Source: Oscillatoriales cyanobacterium CG2_30_40_61 (GTDB lineage: Bacteria > Cyanobacteriota > Cyanobacteriia > Cyanobacteriales > Microcoleaceae). Taken from it: DNA of 64,000 bases. Every line of letters starts with the position of its first letter. The stretch's first letter is position 1. The DNA lies in the NCBI GenBank assembly GCA_001873365.1, contig MNYZ01000033.1:22961-86960 (forward strand). The letters run 5' to 3'. Below the pieces are notes generated by a model, which was not told the origin of the DNA, did no database searches, and saw only the letters and a program-made list of their open reading frames with translations. This document shows, piece by piece, positions 29,301 to 37,214 of this stretch. The translations under genes and the position numbers were made by a program.

Positions 29301-29996
29301 GGAGACTTTGGATCATTAGTAAATGATCAAATTGTGGATGGTAATTGGGAATCAGGAGACGAATTAGCAGATACCTGGAAAGGAAGAAATGTATTTAGTT
29401 ATGGGCGAAAAGACAAAGGAAAAGCTAGACCAGAAGTAATGACACAATTATTAAAAACAATGGATAATATTGTTCAAGAAATTGATTCCGTAGAATATGG
29501 ATTAACAGATATTCAAGAATATTATGCCAATACGGGCGGATTAAAACGGGCAGCCGAAACACAAAAAGGTCAAAAAGTTAAAGCCAGTTTTGTCGAAAGT
29601 TTTTCTAAAGATACCACTCCCCGACCCTTAGAAGACCTATTAAGAATTGAATATCGGACAAAATTATTAAACCCGAAATGGGCACAAGCAATGGTCAATC
29701 AAGGGAGTGGTGGCGCCTATGAAATTTCCCAAAGGATGACCGCCTTAATGGGTTGGGGAGGAACAACAAATTTTCAAGAAAATTGGGTTTATGATCAAGC
29801 TTCTAAAACCTATGCTTTAGATGAAAAAATGGCAGCCCAATTAAGACAAGCCAACCCCGAAGCCTTTCGCAATATTGTCGGTAGAATGTTAGAAGCCCAT
29901 GGCCGCGGATTTTGGGAAACCGATGCCGAAACCTTAGAAAAATTAAAATCTTTATACGAGTTAACCGAAGCAGATTTAGAAGGAGTAACGCTTTAA
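26325..29996 (+). CDS. bchH: Magnesium chelatase H subunit-type protein (BchH/ChlH/CobN family)
   Basis: Large porphyrin-binding chelatase subunit, about 1223 residues from the ATG at 26325 (MKKIVLIAGFES). The frame opens 10 codons earlier, but the promoter position favours this start. Family landmarks are YGYWNAGGTENVSAMF, PALPELDG-type segments, HFGMHGTVEWLPGSPLGNTG, the PAPGGDLLRDGPGVLPTGRN block and GGLKRAAET. H subunits bind protoporphyrin and receive Mg (or Co in CobN) with the I and D ATPase subunits. It is about 100 residues shorter than the usual cyanobacterial ChlH and its N terminus differs, so it is likely a paralogue; whether it serves chlorophyll or cobalamin synthesis cannot be told. 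No chlI or chlD is adjacent. An ArsR-type regulator follows. Confidence 0.85.
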   Translation: MKKIVLIAGFESFNAELYRTAAKLASARCPELEIYVFSDRAISNQPDTLAAALENADVFFASLVFDYDQVLWLRERVQNIPIRLVFESALELMSLTQIGAFKIGDKPKGMPKPVQFILSKFSSGKEEDKLAGYISFLKTGPKLLKFVPVKKVQDLRNWLIIYGYWNAGGTENVSAMFWTIATNYLGLTVGEIPPPIETPNMGLLHPDYNGYFESPKAYLDWYKTQYPTTTNDPVVGILLYRKHVITKQTYIPQLIRYFQQENLIPLPIFINGVEGHVAVRDWITTTDELNNRQQGKIETLSLSKEAVTVDAIVSTIGFPLVGGPAGSMEAGRQVEIAKQILTVKNVPYFIAAPLLIQDLLSWTRQGIGGLQSVVLYALPELDGAIDTVPLGGLVGEDIYLIPERVKRLTGRVKSWIQLRQTPPEKRKIAIILYGFPPGYGATGTAALLNVPQSLLKVLQALKAQRYTVGELPETGEALIQKVKIADEKIEAQQDFIFAENSVISNQVNVNKLEKWLGYLQRSRIKKQWKSLTETGIKTFGEDYHIGGIQLGNIWVGVQPPLGLSGDPMRLMFERDLTPHPQYVAFYQWLQKEFQADAIVHFGMHGTVEWLPGSPLGNTGYSWSDILLGNLPNLYLYAANNPSESMLAKRRGYGVLISYNVPPYGRAGLYKQLVSLRELIAEYREDPQKNSTLQESISQQIVAMGLEVDCAFEEGKKLGIAFTTENARLFSVEVLYSYFIKIYDYLQVLEQRLFSSGLHTFGENPTEEELATYLNAYSTESMNELTSETETQIRDLLLQTTDELTNLLKGLNGEYIPPAPGGDLLRDGPGVLPTGRNIHALDPYRMPSAAAYLRGREIAQKIINQQLGETGNYPETVAVMLWGLDAIKTRGESLGIILELVGAEPIKEGTGRIVRYELQPLEQVGHPRIDILANLSGIFRDSFANIIELLDDLFVRAADAEESEEQNFIRKHALKLRSQGVENPSARLFSNPSGDFGSLVNDQIVDGNWESGDELADTWKGRNVFSYGRKDKGKARPEVMTQLLKTMDNIVQEIDSVEYGLTDIQEYYANTGGLKRAAETQKGQKVKASFVESFSKDTTPRPLEDLLRIEYRTKLLNPKWAQAMVNQGSGGAYEISQRMTALMGWGGTTNFQENWVYDQASKTYALDEKMAAQLRQANPEAFRNIVGRMLEAHGRGFWETDAETLEKLKSLYELTEADLEGVTL

Positions 29997-30010
29997 TTTT
30001 GCTCCAGCAT

Positions 30011-30041
30011 CTTTGTGTCTTAGTGCCTTTGTGGTTCCTTC
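30011..30041. repeat. Dispersed cttagtg/cctttgtggtt repeat, copy 1
   Basis: The 31-bp segment reading ctttgtgtcttagtgcctttgtgg... matches, on the opposite strand, 44579-44609 with minor shuffling. It lies just after the chelatase gene stop. The element recurs between genes in cyanobacteria and has no coding content. Confidence 0.5.
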
Positions 30042-30114
30042 CTTTTTGCCCTTTACAATTCACCAAAATAAAATGATAAACTAGAGATATTAACCTCGAT
30101 TTAGGAGAGCTTTG

Positions 30115-30453
30115 ATGGTGGCAAACAATGTAATAGAGGTTTCTGAGGTTCCCACCGTCAAAACCGTTCTGGCTGGGTTTCATGCCCTATCTGACCCTCT
30201 GCGTTTGCAGGTTATCAATCTGTTACGAGAACAAGAATTGTGTGTTTGTGAACTTTGTGAACAGTTAGCCGTCAACCAGTCTAAGTTGTCCTTTCACTTA
30301 AAAATTTTGAAGGAAGCAGAATTATTGCAAAGTCGGCAACAGGGACGTTGGATTTATTATCGTCTCAACCATAGCCAGTTTGGAGTTCTTGAAGCCTATT
30401 TAGCTGACTATCACCATTCTAGTCCCAGTTCAACCTATCAGGATTGTGATTAA
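30115..30453 (+). CDS. ArsR/SmtB-family metalloregulator
   Basis: A 112-residue winged-helix repressor. The helix-turn-helix region is CELCEQLAVNQSKLSFHLKILKEAELL, preceded by LSDPLRLQVINLLREQELCVC; the CVC pair is the arsenite/antimonite-binding position in ArsR (and a metal site in SmtB relatives). Wing residues RQQGRWIYYRLN follow. The start is ATG 30115, with aggaga 7 bp upstream; a TTG one codon earlier is ignored. No arsenic, zinc or copper efflux gene is adjacent, which is unusual. The nearest partner is the chelatase gene 118 bp upstream, so metal-responsive control of tetrapyrrole synthesis is possible but untested. Confidence 0.92.
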   Translation: MVANNVIEVSEVPTVKTVLAGFHALSDPLRLQVINLLREQELCVCELCEQLAVNQSKLSFHLKILKEAELLQSRQQGRWIYYRLNHSQFGVLEAYLADYHHSSPSSTYQDCD

Positions 30454-30517
30454 GGTCGGCTGTATAGTTATTAATAGAATTGTATTCTTTTTAACAAATA
30501 CCCGATGGAATTGATTC

Positions 30518-30548
30518 TGCTATAATTAAAGTATCAACATATACTTTA
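30518..30548 (+). promoter_or_regulatory. Extended -10 plus inverted repeat operator-like site
   Basis: TGCTATAAT (30518-30526) is directly followed by an 8-bp inverted repeat taaagtat-caacat-atacttta (30527-30548). The inverted repeat covers the expected transcription start, a classic repressor position, and it lies 74 bp after the ArsR-type gene and 67 bp before the 78-aa gene. Confidence 0.45.
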
Positions 30549-30615
30549 TTAGCTGATTCATAATCGGGCATTGTATGTAAAAATAAACCATCATGTAAAC
30601 TGGAGTCTGAAACTG

Positions 30616-30852
30616 ATGACCAACCTAGGTTCATTTTATTGGGGTTCTCGTTATCGAGGAAATGCCACACCTGAGAATCTTGTGTTTAATGCTAATTTGC
30701 AGGAATTTGCTCAAAAGGTAGACTTTATTGTTGGCCTGCAAACCGGGGGAAAACTTTCAACAGAAGAATCTTATGTACAAATCGAAACCTTATGGGAACA
30801 ACTTCGAGAGAGTAAACAACATTTGGGAATTGGAAAAAAACCAGGATTATAG
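30616..30852 (+). CDS. Small conserved-looking protein, unknown function
   Basis: A 78-residue protein. The frame is open from 30571, but the ATG at 30616 (MTNLGSFYWGSRYRGN) gives a compact product and fits the promoter-like element at 30518. It is soluble, with a Tyr/Trp-rich N terminus and a helical middle (NLQEFAQKVDFIVGLQ, then TEESYVQIETLWEQLRES). It has no cysteines, so no metal site is evident despite the ArsR neighbour. It ends before a terminator hairpin. I do not recognise the family. Confidence 0.65.
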   Translation: MTNLGSFYWGSRYRGNATPENLVFNANLQEFAQKVDFIVGLQTGGKLSTEESYVQIETLWEQLRESKQHLGIGKKPGL

Positions 30853-30878
30853 GTTGAATATAAAATCGCTAAAATAAG

Positions 30879-30899
30879 GGGTGCAGTTGATCTGCACCC
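30879..30899 (+). terminator. Hairpin terminator after the 78-aa gene
   Basis: gggtgcag (30879-30886) pairs with ctgcaccc (30892-30899) across a 5-nt loop and is followed by tttattt. Good rho-independent shape. Confidence 0.75.
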
Positions 30900-30903
30900 T
30901 TTA

Positions 30904-31180
30904 TTTGTAGCAGAGGTTTTGGGAGGGTTATTTCTGCTTTTGTCAAGAAAAATGTAAAAGTTTTGTGAAGTGCCTTTGTAATTGTGGTACAACTAGGTGA
31001 ATTAGTTCTATCCTAAGCATTGGGGAATCTAGATATCCAAGTTAGTAATTTACTCTAGTTTACTCCCCGATTAACCTTTGTTAAACACCAACTTTTGCTT
31101 TGATAGATAAGGATATTGCACCCTGAAAACCCATTAATTTATTCGGGCAAGTTCTACAAAAAGATTAAGTTTTAATTAAT
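30904..31180. other. Intergenic region upstream of the polysaccharide locus
   Basis: No gene found. It is AT-rich with no clear tandem repeat. It must contain the promoter of the flippase gene at 31181, but I see no convincing -10/-35 pair. No tRNA or small RNA recognised. Confidence 0.5.
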
Positions 31181-32521
31181 ATGTCATCTCTTAGTAAACA
31201 GGCAATTCAAGGAACAATTTGGACTCTTTTTGGCTATGGAGGAAGTCAGGTATTACGATTTGGGGGAAACTTAATCCTAACTCGTCTTCTGGTTCCTGAA
31301 TTATTTGGCTTGATGGGGCTAGTTAATACTTTTATTATCGGTTTAACCCTATTTTCAGATATTGGAATTCGCCCCAGTATTATCCGCAGTGAACGTGGGG
31401 AAGACCCATTATTTCTGAATACGGCTTGGACAATTCAAGTATTCCGAGGTTTGGGATTATGGATTGTTTGTTTGTTAATTACAGCACCAATTGCCTCATT
31501 TTATAACGAGCCTCAACTATTATGGATTACGCCAATTGTTGGTTTTAGAACCATCATAGCGGGTTTTGAATCTACATCCCTAGCAACTCTCAACCGTAAT
31601 TTAAACTTAAAAAAGCTGACTATTTATGACTTTCTTGTTCAAGTTTTAGGTCTTGTAGTGATGATTGTCTGGGCTTGGATCAGTCCTACAATTTGGGCTT
31701 TAATTGCTGGAATGTTAACTTCATCTCTGTTTGGATTGATTAGGAGTCATAGTTTAAATACCGAGATGCGCAACCATTTGGCTTGGGATCAAACTGCGTT
31801 GAAAGAATTAATTTCCTTCGGGCGCTGGATCTTTGTTTCAACGGTGATGACCTTCCTAGCATCTCAATCTGATCGCTTGATCCTGGGTAAATTATTAACC
31901 CTAGAAATGTTAGGGGTTTATACCGTTGCTTTTGCCTTAGCGGATCTTCCCAAATCCTTAATGCAAGCGGTGATGAGTAAAGTCGTTTTTCCCGTGATTT
32001 CCAAACAGTTAGATCTGCCGCGATCGCAACTTCGAGAAAATATACTCAATCAAAGAAAGTTATTATTATTGATGATCAGTTTACCCTTAGCAATTATAGT
32101 TTGCTTTGGAGATCAATTCATTTTGATTTTATATGATCAAAGATATGAACAAGCCGCTTGGATGCTGCCGATTTTAGCTTTAGGAATGTGGCCATTTATC
32201 CTACACACCAGTATTAATAAAGTTCTATTTGCCATTGGAAAACCCCTCTATATTGCCTTTAGTAATGTATTTAAGTTACTGTACATGGTGATTTTACTTC
32301 CGTTATCATTTTCGATGATGGGAATTTTAGGGGCTATCCTGGTTGTTGCATTTAATGATATTCCCTCCTATATTGTAGTTAACTATGGACTTTGGAGAGA
32401 AGGAGTTTCTGGTTTGAAACAGGATTTATGGGGAACTTTCATCCTGCTAGGGATGATTTTTATCCTAGGAGGAATTCGATATAGTTTAGGAGGTGGATTA
32501 TCCATTGATAGTATCTTGTAG
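31181..32521 (+). CDS. Polysaccharide flippase (Wzx-type, MOP superfamily)
   Basis: Multi-pass membrane transporter of the oligosaccharidyl-lipid flippase group, 446 residues with about 12 hydrophobic helices. Family signature at the start is LSKQAIQGTIWTLFGYGGSQVLRFGGNLILTRLL, then PELFGLMGLVNTF and later FGRWIFVSTVMTFLASQSDRLILGKLL. It would move undecaprenyl-linked repeat units across the plasma membrane. It is the first gene of the co-oriented 31-43 kb polysaccharide locus and is followed 48 bp later by a glycosyltransferase. Confidence 0.92.
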   Translation: MSSLSKQAIQGTIWTLFGYGGSQVLRFGGNLILTRLLVPELFGLMGLVNTFIIGLTLFSDIGIRPSIIRSERGEDPLFLNTAWTIQVFRGLGLWIVCLLITAPIASFYNEPQLLWITPIVGFRTIIAGFESTSLATLNRNLNLKKLTIYDFLVQVLGLVVMIVWAWISPTIWALIAGMLTSSLFGLIRSHSLNTEMRNHLAWDQTALKELISFGRWIFVSTVMTFLASQSDRLILGKLLTLEMLGVYTVAFALADLPKSLMQAVMSKVVFPVISKQLDLPRSQLRENILNQRKLLLLMISLPLAIIVCFGDQFILILYDQRYEQAAWMLPILALGMWPFILHTSINKVLFAIGKPLYIAFSNVFKLLYMVILLPLSFSMMGILGAILVVAFNDIPSYIVVNYGLWREGVSGLKQDLWGTFILLGMIFILGGIRYSLGGGLSIDSIL

Positions 32522-32569
32522 CGTCTAGTTGATCAAAGAACAACACATTTTAAATTGAGGAAATTGACA

Positions 32570-33652
32570 ATGAAAATTACCTTTGTTCTGGCAAATTGGG
32601 TTAGTTTAGCCGGAGGCGTTCAATCTAATGCAGATCTAGCTTATCACTTGCAAAAACGGGGTCATGAAGTCTATATTGTTTGTCCTCAAAAAGGCAGACC
32701 TACCGTTCTTAGGCAGGTTAAATCCTTATTAAAAGGTAAAGGGTTAATTCCCTTAAAGCATCAAGGGCCTTCCCATCTCGATGGCATGGATCTACCTCGC
32801 ATCATTTTAGATCATCCAGCCCCAGTTACCGATGCCGATCTTCCCGATGCGGATATTGTGGTGGCGACTTGGTGGGAAACCGCAGAATGGGTTGCTAATC
32901 TTTCCCCCTCTAAGGGAGCAAAAGTCTACATGATTCGCCATCATGAAACTCACGATTATTTACCCAAAGCACGGGTCGCAGCTACCTATCGCCTGCCTTT
33001 CCATAAAATTGTGATTTCCCAGTGGTTAGTGGACATTATGGAGACCGAATATGGAGATAAAAATGTTTCCTTAGTTCCTAACAGTATAGATTTAAAAAAA
33101 TATTATGCTGAACCCAGGGGGAAACAAACTGTTCCTACGGTGGGAATGCTGTATTCTCCCCTCTATTGGAAAGGATGTGACATCACTTTAAAAGCCGTTT
33201 CTTTAGCAGCGCAACAAATTCCTAACTTAAAATTAGTCTGTTTTGGGACTAAACCCCCTGTTCCTGAGTTACCCTTACCTCCAGGAAGTGAATTTTTCTG
33301 TCAGCCTCCACAGGATCAAATCAAAGATATCTATGCTAGTTGTGATGCGTGGCTATTTGGCAGTCGCTTTGAAGGCTTCGGACGTCCGCTTTTAGAAGCC
33401 ATGGGTTGTCGAACTCCGGTGATTGGTGTGCCAGCAGGTGCAGCCCCTGAACTCCTGTGTGACGGTATCGGAATTTTAGTCAAACCGGAAGATCCAGAGG
33501 ATATGGCTAAAGCCATTGTCAAGATGTGTCAACTGTCCCCAGAACAGTGGCGTCAGATGTCAGATCGCGCTTATAACAAAGCCACCAGTTATACCTGGGA
33601 TGATGCAGCCCAACTGTGTGAACAAGCCTTTGAAATTGCACTCGGTTCTTAG
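32570..33652 (+). CDS. Glycosyltransferase family 4 (GT-B fold)
   Basis: A 360-residue retaining GT-B enzyme. The N-terminal MKITFVLANWVSLAGGVQSNADLAYHLQKRGHEV carries the acceptor-side glycine loop. The C-terminal nucleotide-sugar site is SRFEGFGRPLLEAMGCRTPVIGVPAGAAPEL, with the E-x7-E motif intact. The frame is open to a TTG at 32555, but a gagg ribosome binding site 9 bp before ATG 32570 decides the start. Sugar specificity is not readable. Confidence 0.93.
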   Translation: MKITFVLANWVSLAGGVQSNADLAYHLQKRGHEVYIVCPQKGRPTVLRQVKSLLKGKGLIPLKHQGPSHLDGMDLPRIILDHPAPVTDADLPDADIVVATWWETAEWVANLSPSKGAKVYMIRHHETHDYLPKARVAATYRLPFHKIVISQWLVDIMETEYGDKNVSLVPNSIDLKKYYAEPRGKQTVPTVGMLYSPLYWKGCDITLKAVSLAAQQIPNLKLVCFGTKPPVPELPLPPGSEFFCQPPQDQIKDIYASCDAWLFGSRFEGFGRPLLEAMGCRTPVIGVPAGAAPELLCDGIGILVKPEDPEDMAKAIVKMCQLSPEQWRQMSDRAYNKATSYTWDDAAQLCEQAFEIALGS

Positions 33653-33777
33653 TAGTAGTAAGCCCGACCGGGCTTCCCTCCACCCTCCAAGTTGAAAAGA
33701 AAAACCCGATCAATCAAAAATATTGATTAGGAATTGATTTAGATTGCACAACTTTTGGAGATGATCCCCGATAGTTT

Positions 33778-35337
33778 ATGACACCCCAAGCACAATTAGT
33801 TTTATTACTCTTACTTCCCCTTGTCCTGTACTTATTTAAAAAATTCCCCCCCTACAGGGCAGTGGTAATTAGTTTTATTATCGCCTGGCTGTTTCTCCCC
33901 CAGCGTGCTGTCTTTGCCTTCCCCGGTCTGCCCGATTACGATCGCTCTACGGCTATCTGTTACAGCATTATGCTGGCGACCTATTTATATAGCCCTGAAA
34001 CCTTTAAAACCTTCAAATTCGGGTGGTTAGATATTCCCATGTTAATCTGGTGTATCTGCCCTTTTATTTCATCAATCTTAAATAATTTAGGCCCTTATGA
34101 TGGGTTCTCGGCGGTTCTAAACCAAACTATTCAATACGGTATTCCTTATTTTTTAGGTCGCCTATATCTAAATGATCTTAAAGGTCTTCAGGAAATAGCC
34201 ATGGGAATATTCATCGGGGGTATTATTTACGCGCCCTTGTGTATCTTAGAAAATTTAATTAGTCCCCAGTTACATCGCATAGTTTATGGCTATCCCGGCA
34301 ATAACCAGTTTAACCAATCCTATCGCTTAGGAGGATATAGACCCAATGTATTTATGATACATGGTTTAGCTGTGGGGATGTGGATGATGGCAACGGTTTT
34401 AATCGCCCTATGGTTTTGGCAATCGGGAACTTTAAAAAAATTCTTGAATATCCCCATGAATCTTTGGTTTATTGGTTTATATATTATTCATCTTTCCGTC
34501 CGTTCCACGGGAGCTTATCTGTATATGGCTTTTGGAGTGGTGATTTTATTTTCTGCCAAATTCCTTCGCACTTCTTTTCCCCTGGTGCTGTTGATTATGA
34601 TGTTATCTTCCTATCTTTATTTAGGAGTAACAGGAAACTTTACCGGAGAAAAAGCCGATAAAATAGTTCAGACAGCAACTAATATAACTAGTGCTGAACG
34701 AGCATCGTCGTTAAAATTCAGATTTGACAATGAAGAAATTTTAGTTGAAAAAGCAAGAGAAAGAATCTGGTTTGGTTGGGCTGGGTGGGGACGAAATCGG
34801 GTTTATGAGTATACTGGATCAGGGGAACTGGAGGACATTTCCACCACCGATAGTTTGTGGATTATTACCTATGGAACTAATGGAGCGATCGGGATCATTG
34901 GTATCTTTGGAACGTTGTTGCTTCCCGTACTCACTTTTTCATTGTTCCGATATCCTGCTAAAACTTGGTTTCGTCCCCAAGTCGCCGGAGCCGCCGTTAT
35001 CAGTTTAATTACGGTTTTATATGTGTTAGACAACCTATTAAATAATATGTATAATCCTGTTTTTATCCTGGCTAGTGGAGCTCTGGCTGGGTTACTTATG
35101 AACCCAAATCCCCAAGAATTCCACCCCTCTATTGCCGTTTCTACCAACAGTATTCACCGCAGTCCAACACAGAATCGCAAAATACCTTCCCAACCGATTC
35201 CAGTGTCTGCTAAAACAGTTAATAGCATTCCTAAACTAAATCGCCGAAAGCCCCGACCTATTCCAATTTCTGCCAAACCCAATTACGGTATTCCTAAACC
35301 AAATCGCACCAAACCCCGACCTCGACAAATTCAGTAA
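33778..35337 (+). CDS. O-antigen polymerase/ligase-like membrane protein with repeat tail
   Basis: A 519-residue protein with about ten hydrophobic helices, from residue 6 to about 445. A large loop near residues 285-380 (KADKIVQTATNITSAERASSLKFRFDNEE, then FGWAGWGRNRVYE) sits where Wzy/WaaL proteins carry their periplasmic catalytic loop. This topology and the neighbours suggest chain polymerisation; sequence identity is too low to name it wzy. The C-terminal 65 residues are a basic, Pro-rich tail with a 21-residue repeat (PIPVSAKTVNSIPKLNRRKPR and PIPISAKPNYGIPKPNRTKPR) and an earlier degenerate copy. Confidence 0.75.
   Translation: MTPQAQLVLLLLLPLVLYLFKKFPPYRAVVISFIIAWLFLPQRAVFAFPGLPDYDRSTAICYSIMLATYLYSPETFKTFKFGWLDIPMLIWCICPFISSILNNLGPYDGFSAVLNQTIQYGIPYFLGRLYLNDLKGLQEIAMGIFIGGIIYAPLCILENLISPQLHRIVYGYPGNNQFNQSYRLGGYRPNVFMIHGLAVGMWMMATVLIALWFWQSGTLKKFLNIPMNLWFIGLYIIHLSVRSTGAYLYMAFGVVILFSAKFLRTSFPLVLLIMMLSSYLYLGVTGNFTGEKADKIVQTATNITSAERASSLKFRFDNEEILVEKARERIWFGWAGWGRNRVYEYTGSGELEDISTTDSLWIITYGTNGAIGIIGIFGTLLLPVLTFSLFRYPAKTWFRPQVAGAAVISLITVLYVLDNLLNNMYNPVFILASGALAGLLMNPNPQEFHPSIAVSTNSIHRSPTQNRKIPSQPIPVSAKTVNSIPKLNRRKPRPIPISAKPNYGIPKPNRTKPRPRQIQ
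35194..35319 (+). repeat. 63-bp coding repeat in polymerase tail (2 copies)
   Basis: Two adjacent 21-codon units (residues 473-493 and 494-514) differ at a few positions. A third, degenerate unit precedes them at about residues 452-472. They form a basic Pro/Lys/Arg-rich cytoplasmic-type tail. Confidence 0.75.
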
Positions 35338-35393
35338 GTTTTTAGGAATCAAGGCGATAAAACTAAAAAGTTATTTTCTGAGGGTGATTAGTT

Positions 35394-37124
35394 ATGTTGG
35401 ATTTATTGAGATTTAATTTCAAAAAAAATATATTATTATTCCTGATATTTTTCTTGGGAATGGGAATAGCTTGCTCCCCAACAATTGACGGATCTCAGGA
35501 GAATTTTAAAGAGTCTGCCCTTAGTCAAACTTTATCAAACCCTCAATCTTATTTAGGAATTAATCTTAGTGGGGTGGGGAGTTCATCCACTCAATTTCCT
35601 TTTATTGACCATTTTAAAACTGCCCGTCCCTGGATCACCACCTGTCAAACTAAAAACACTTCAGACTGTCACAAAGTATGGGATACAGAAGAATCTGACC
35701 TGTTAGATCTTGATGAGCAGGGATGGGTTAAATCCTTACCAAAGCCTGAAGATCCCCCTCGTTATACTCAAGTTTCTACTATCTTCTTTGCAGATATTCC
35801 TAAAAATACCCCCATTGCTGGACAATATCTAATTTTATATGACGGAGAAGGAACCCTAGAATATGGTTTATCGGCTAAAAAAGATAAGACCCTTTCTCAA
35901 CCCGGTCGAGATGTGATTAATATTGATTTATCCCAGACCAGTGGTGCGTTAATTTTGATTGCTGAAACCGATCCTAATCAAACCGGAAATTATCTTCGCA
36001 ATATTCGGATGATTAGAGCAGAACATGAAAGCCGATATCGCGACGGTGAGATCTTTAATCCCGCTTTTTTGGAGAAGATTAAACCTTTTAAAACCTTACG
36101 GTTTATGGACTGGATGCGAACCAATCATTCTCCTCAAAAGGAGTGGAAAAATAGACCTGTAACCGAAAGGGTAACTTATAGTCGCAAAGGAGTTCCTTTA
36201 GAAGTTATGATTGCCCTTTCTAATCAGCAGAAATCCGAACCTTGGTTTAATATGCCCCATCAAGCAACCGATGAATATATCAGAAATTTTGCCCAGAAGG
36301 TTAAAGCTGAATTAAATCCGAATTTAAACATTTATGTCGAGTTTTCTAATGAAGTTTGGAATTGGAATTTTAAGCAAACTCGTTATGCCCTAGAACAAGG
36401 TCAAGCCCGATGGGGAAAAGATAAAGGAGATGCTTTTCGTCAGTGGTATGGAATGCGAACTAATCAAATGTGTGAAATTTGGAAAAAAGAATTTGGAAAC
36501 CAAGCAAATCGGGTGATTTGTGCGATCGCAACCCAAACAAATTCTGAAGGCGAAGAAGGGAAAATTTTAGATTGTCCCTATTGGGTGGCAGAAGGGAATA
36601 AACCCTGTTATCAAGGGATGGATGCCTATGCGATCGCTGGTTATTTTAGCGCATCATTAGGAGATTTGAAAAATAGCAGTGTGATAGAATCATGGATTAA
36701 GCAGGGAGATGAAGGAATAAATCAAGCCTTTGAGCAGTTAAAAAAAGGTGGGTTACTTCCCAAAGATAAAGATAGCTTAGTTGATAATTATCAAACCTTT
36801 TTATATCATGCAAAAATAGCTAAATCTAAAGGTTTAAAATTAGTAGCTTATGAAGGCGGGCAACATTTAGCCCCCCATAGAAAAGACCCCAACAAAGAAC
36901 AGGTCTCGAAATTTTTTATTCAACTGAATCGTGATCCTCAAATGTATGATGCTTATTTACAACTTTTAGAGTATTGGAAACAAGCTGGGGGAACTTTATT
37001 TATGCACTTTGTTGATATCGGTAAACCCACAAAATATGGGAGTTGGGGCGCCTTAGAATCTGTATATCAAGAGACTTCACCTAAATATAAAGCCCTAAAA
37101 GATTTTATTAAAAATAATCCCTGA
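35394..37124 (+). CDS. Secreted lipoprotein with clan-A glycoside hydrolase-like fold
   Basis: A 576-residue exported protein: hydrophobic leader (LLLFLIFFLGMGIACS) with a lipobox-like Cys near residue 27. Residues about 50-220 look like a beta-sandwich (YLILYDGEGTLEYG). The remainder resembles a TIM-barrel glycosidase: IYVEFSNEVWNWN puts a candidate acid/base Glu at residue 320 (the N-E pair of clan GH-A), and KLVAYEGGQHL places a candidate nucleophile at 487. No GH family is assigned. It is located within the polysaccharide locus, so trimming or release of the nascent glycan is a reasonable inference. Confidence 0.75.
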   Translation: MLDLLRFNFKKNILLFLIFFLGMGIACSPTIDGSQENFKESALSQTLSNPQSYLGINLSGVGSSSTQFPFIDHFKTARPWITTCQTKNTSDCHKVWDTEESDLLDLDEQGWVKSLPKPEDPPRYTQVSTIFFADIPKNTPIAGQYLILYDGEGTLEYGLSAKKDKTLSQPGRDVINIDLSQTSGALILIAETDPNQTGNYLRNIRMIRAEHESRYRDGEIFNPAFLEKIKPFKTLRFMDWMRTNHSPQKEWKNRPVTERVTYSRKGVPLEVMIALSNQQKSEPWFNMPHQATDEYIRNFAQKVKAELNPNLNIYVEFSNEVWNWNFKQTRYALEQGQARWGKDKGDAFRQWYGMRTNQMCEIWKKEFGNQANRVICAIATQTNSEGEEGKILDCPYWVAEGNKPCYQGMDAYAIAGYFSASLGDLKNSSVIESWIKQGDEGINQAFEQLKKGGLLPKDKDSLVDNYQTFLYHAKIAKSKGLKLVAYEGGQHLAPHRKDPNKEQVSKFFIQLNRDPQMYDAYLQLLEYWKQAGGTLFMHFVDIGKPTKYGSWGALESVYQETSPKYKALKDFIKNNP

Positions 37125-37214
37125 TGGCGGTAGGGATGTCAGTAGATGACCATTCTAGGGTTGAGTCACTTCGGTAGATAATAGATCTCAATTACAGTTA
37201 ACCAGAAAAAAATC

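Noticed and set aside
31010..31180. tRNA gene upstream of the polysaccharide locus
   Set aside because: No cloverleaf with T-loop and acceptor stem could be built; no tRNA was found elsewhere in the window either.
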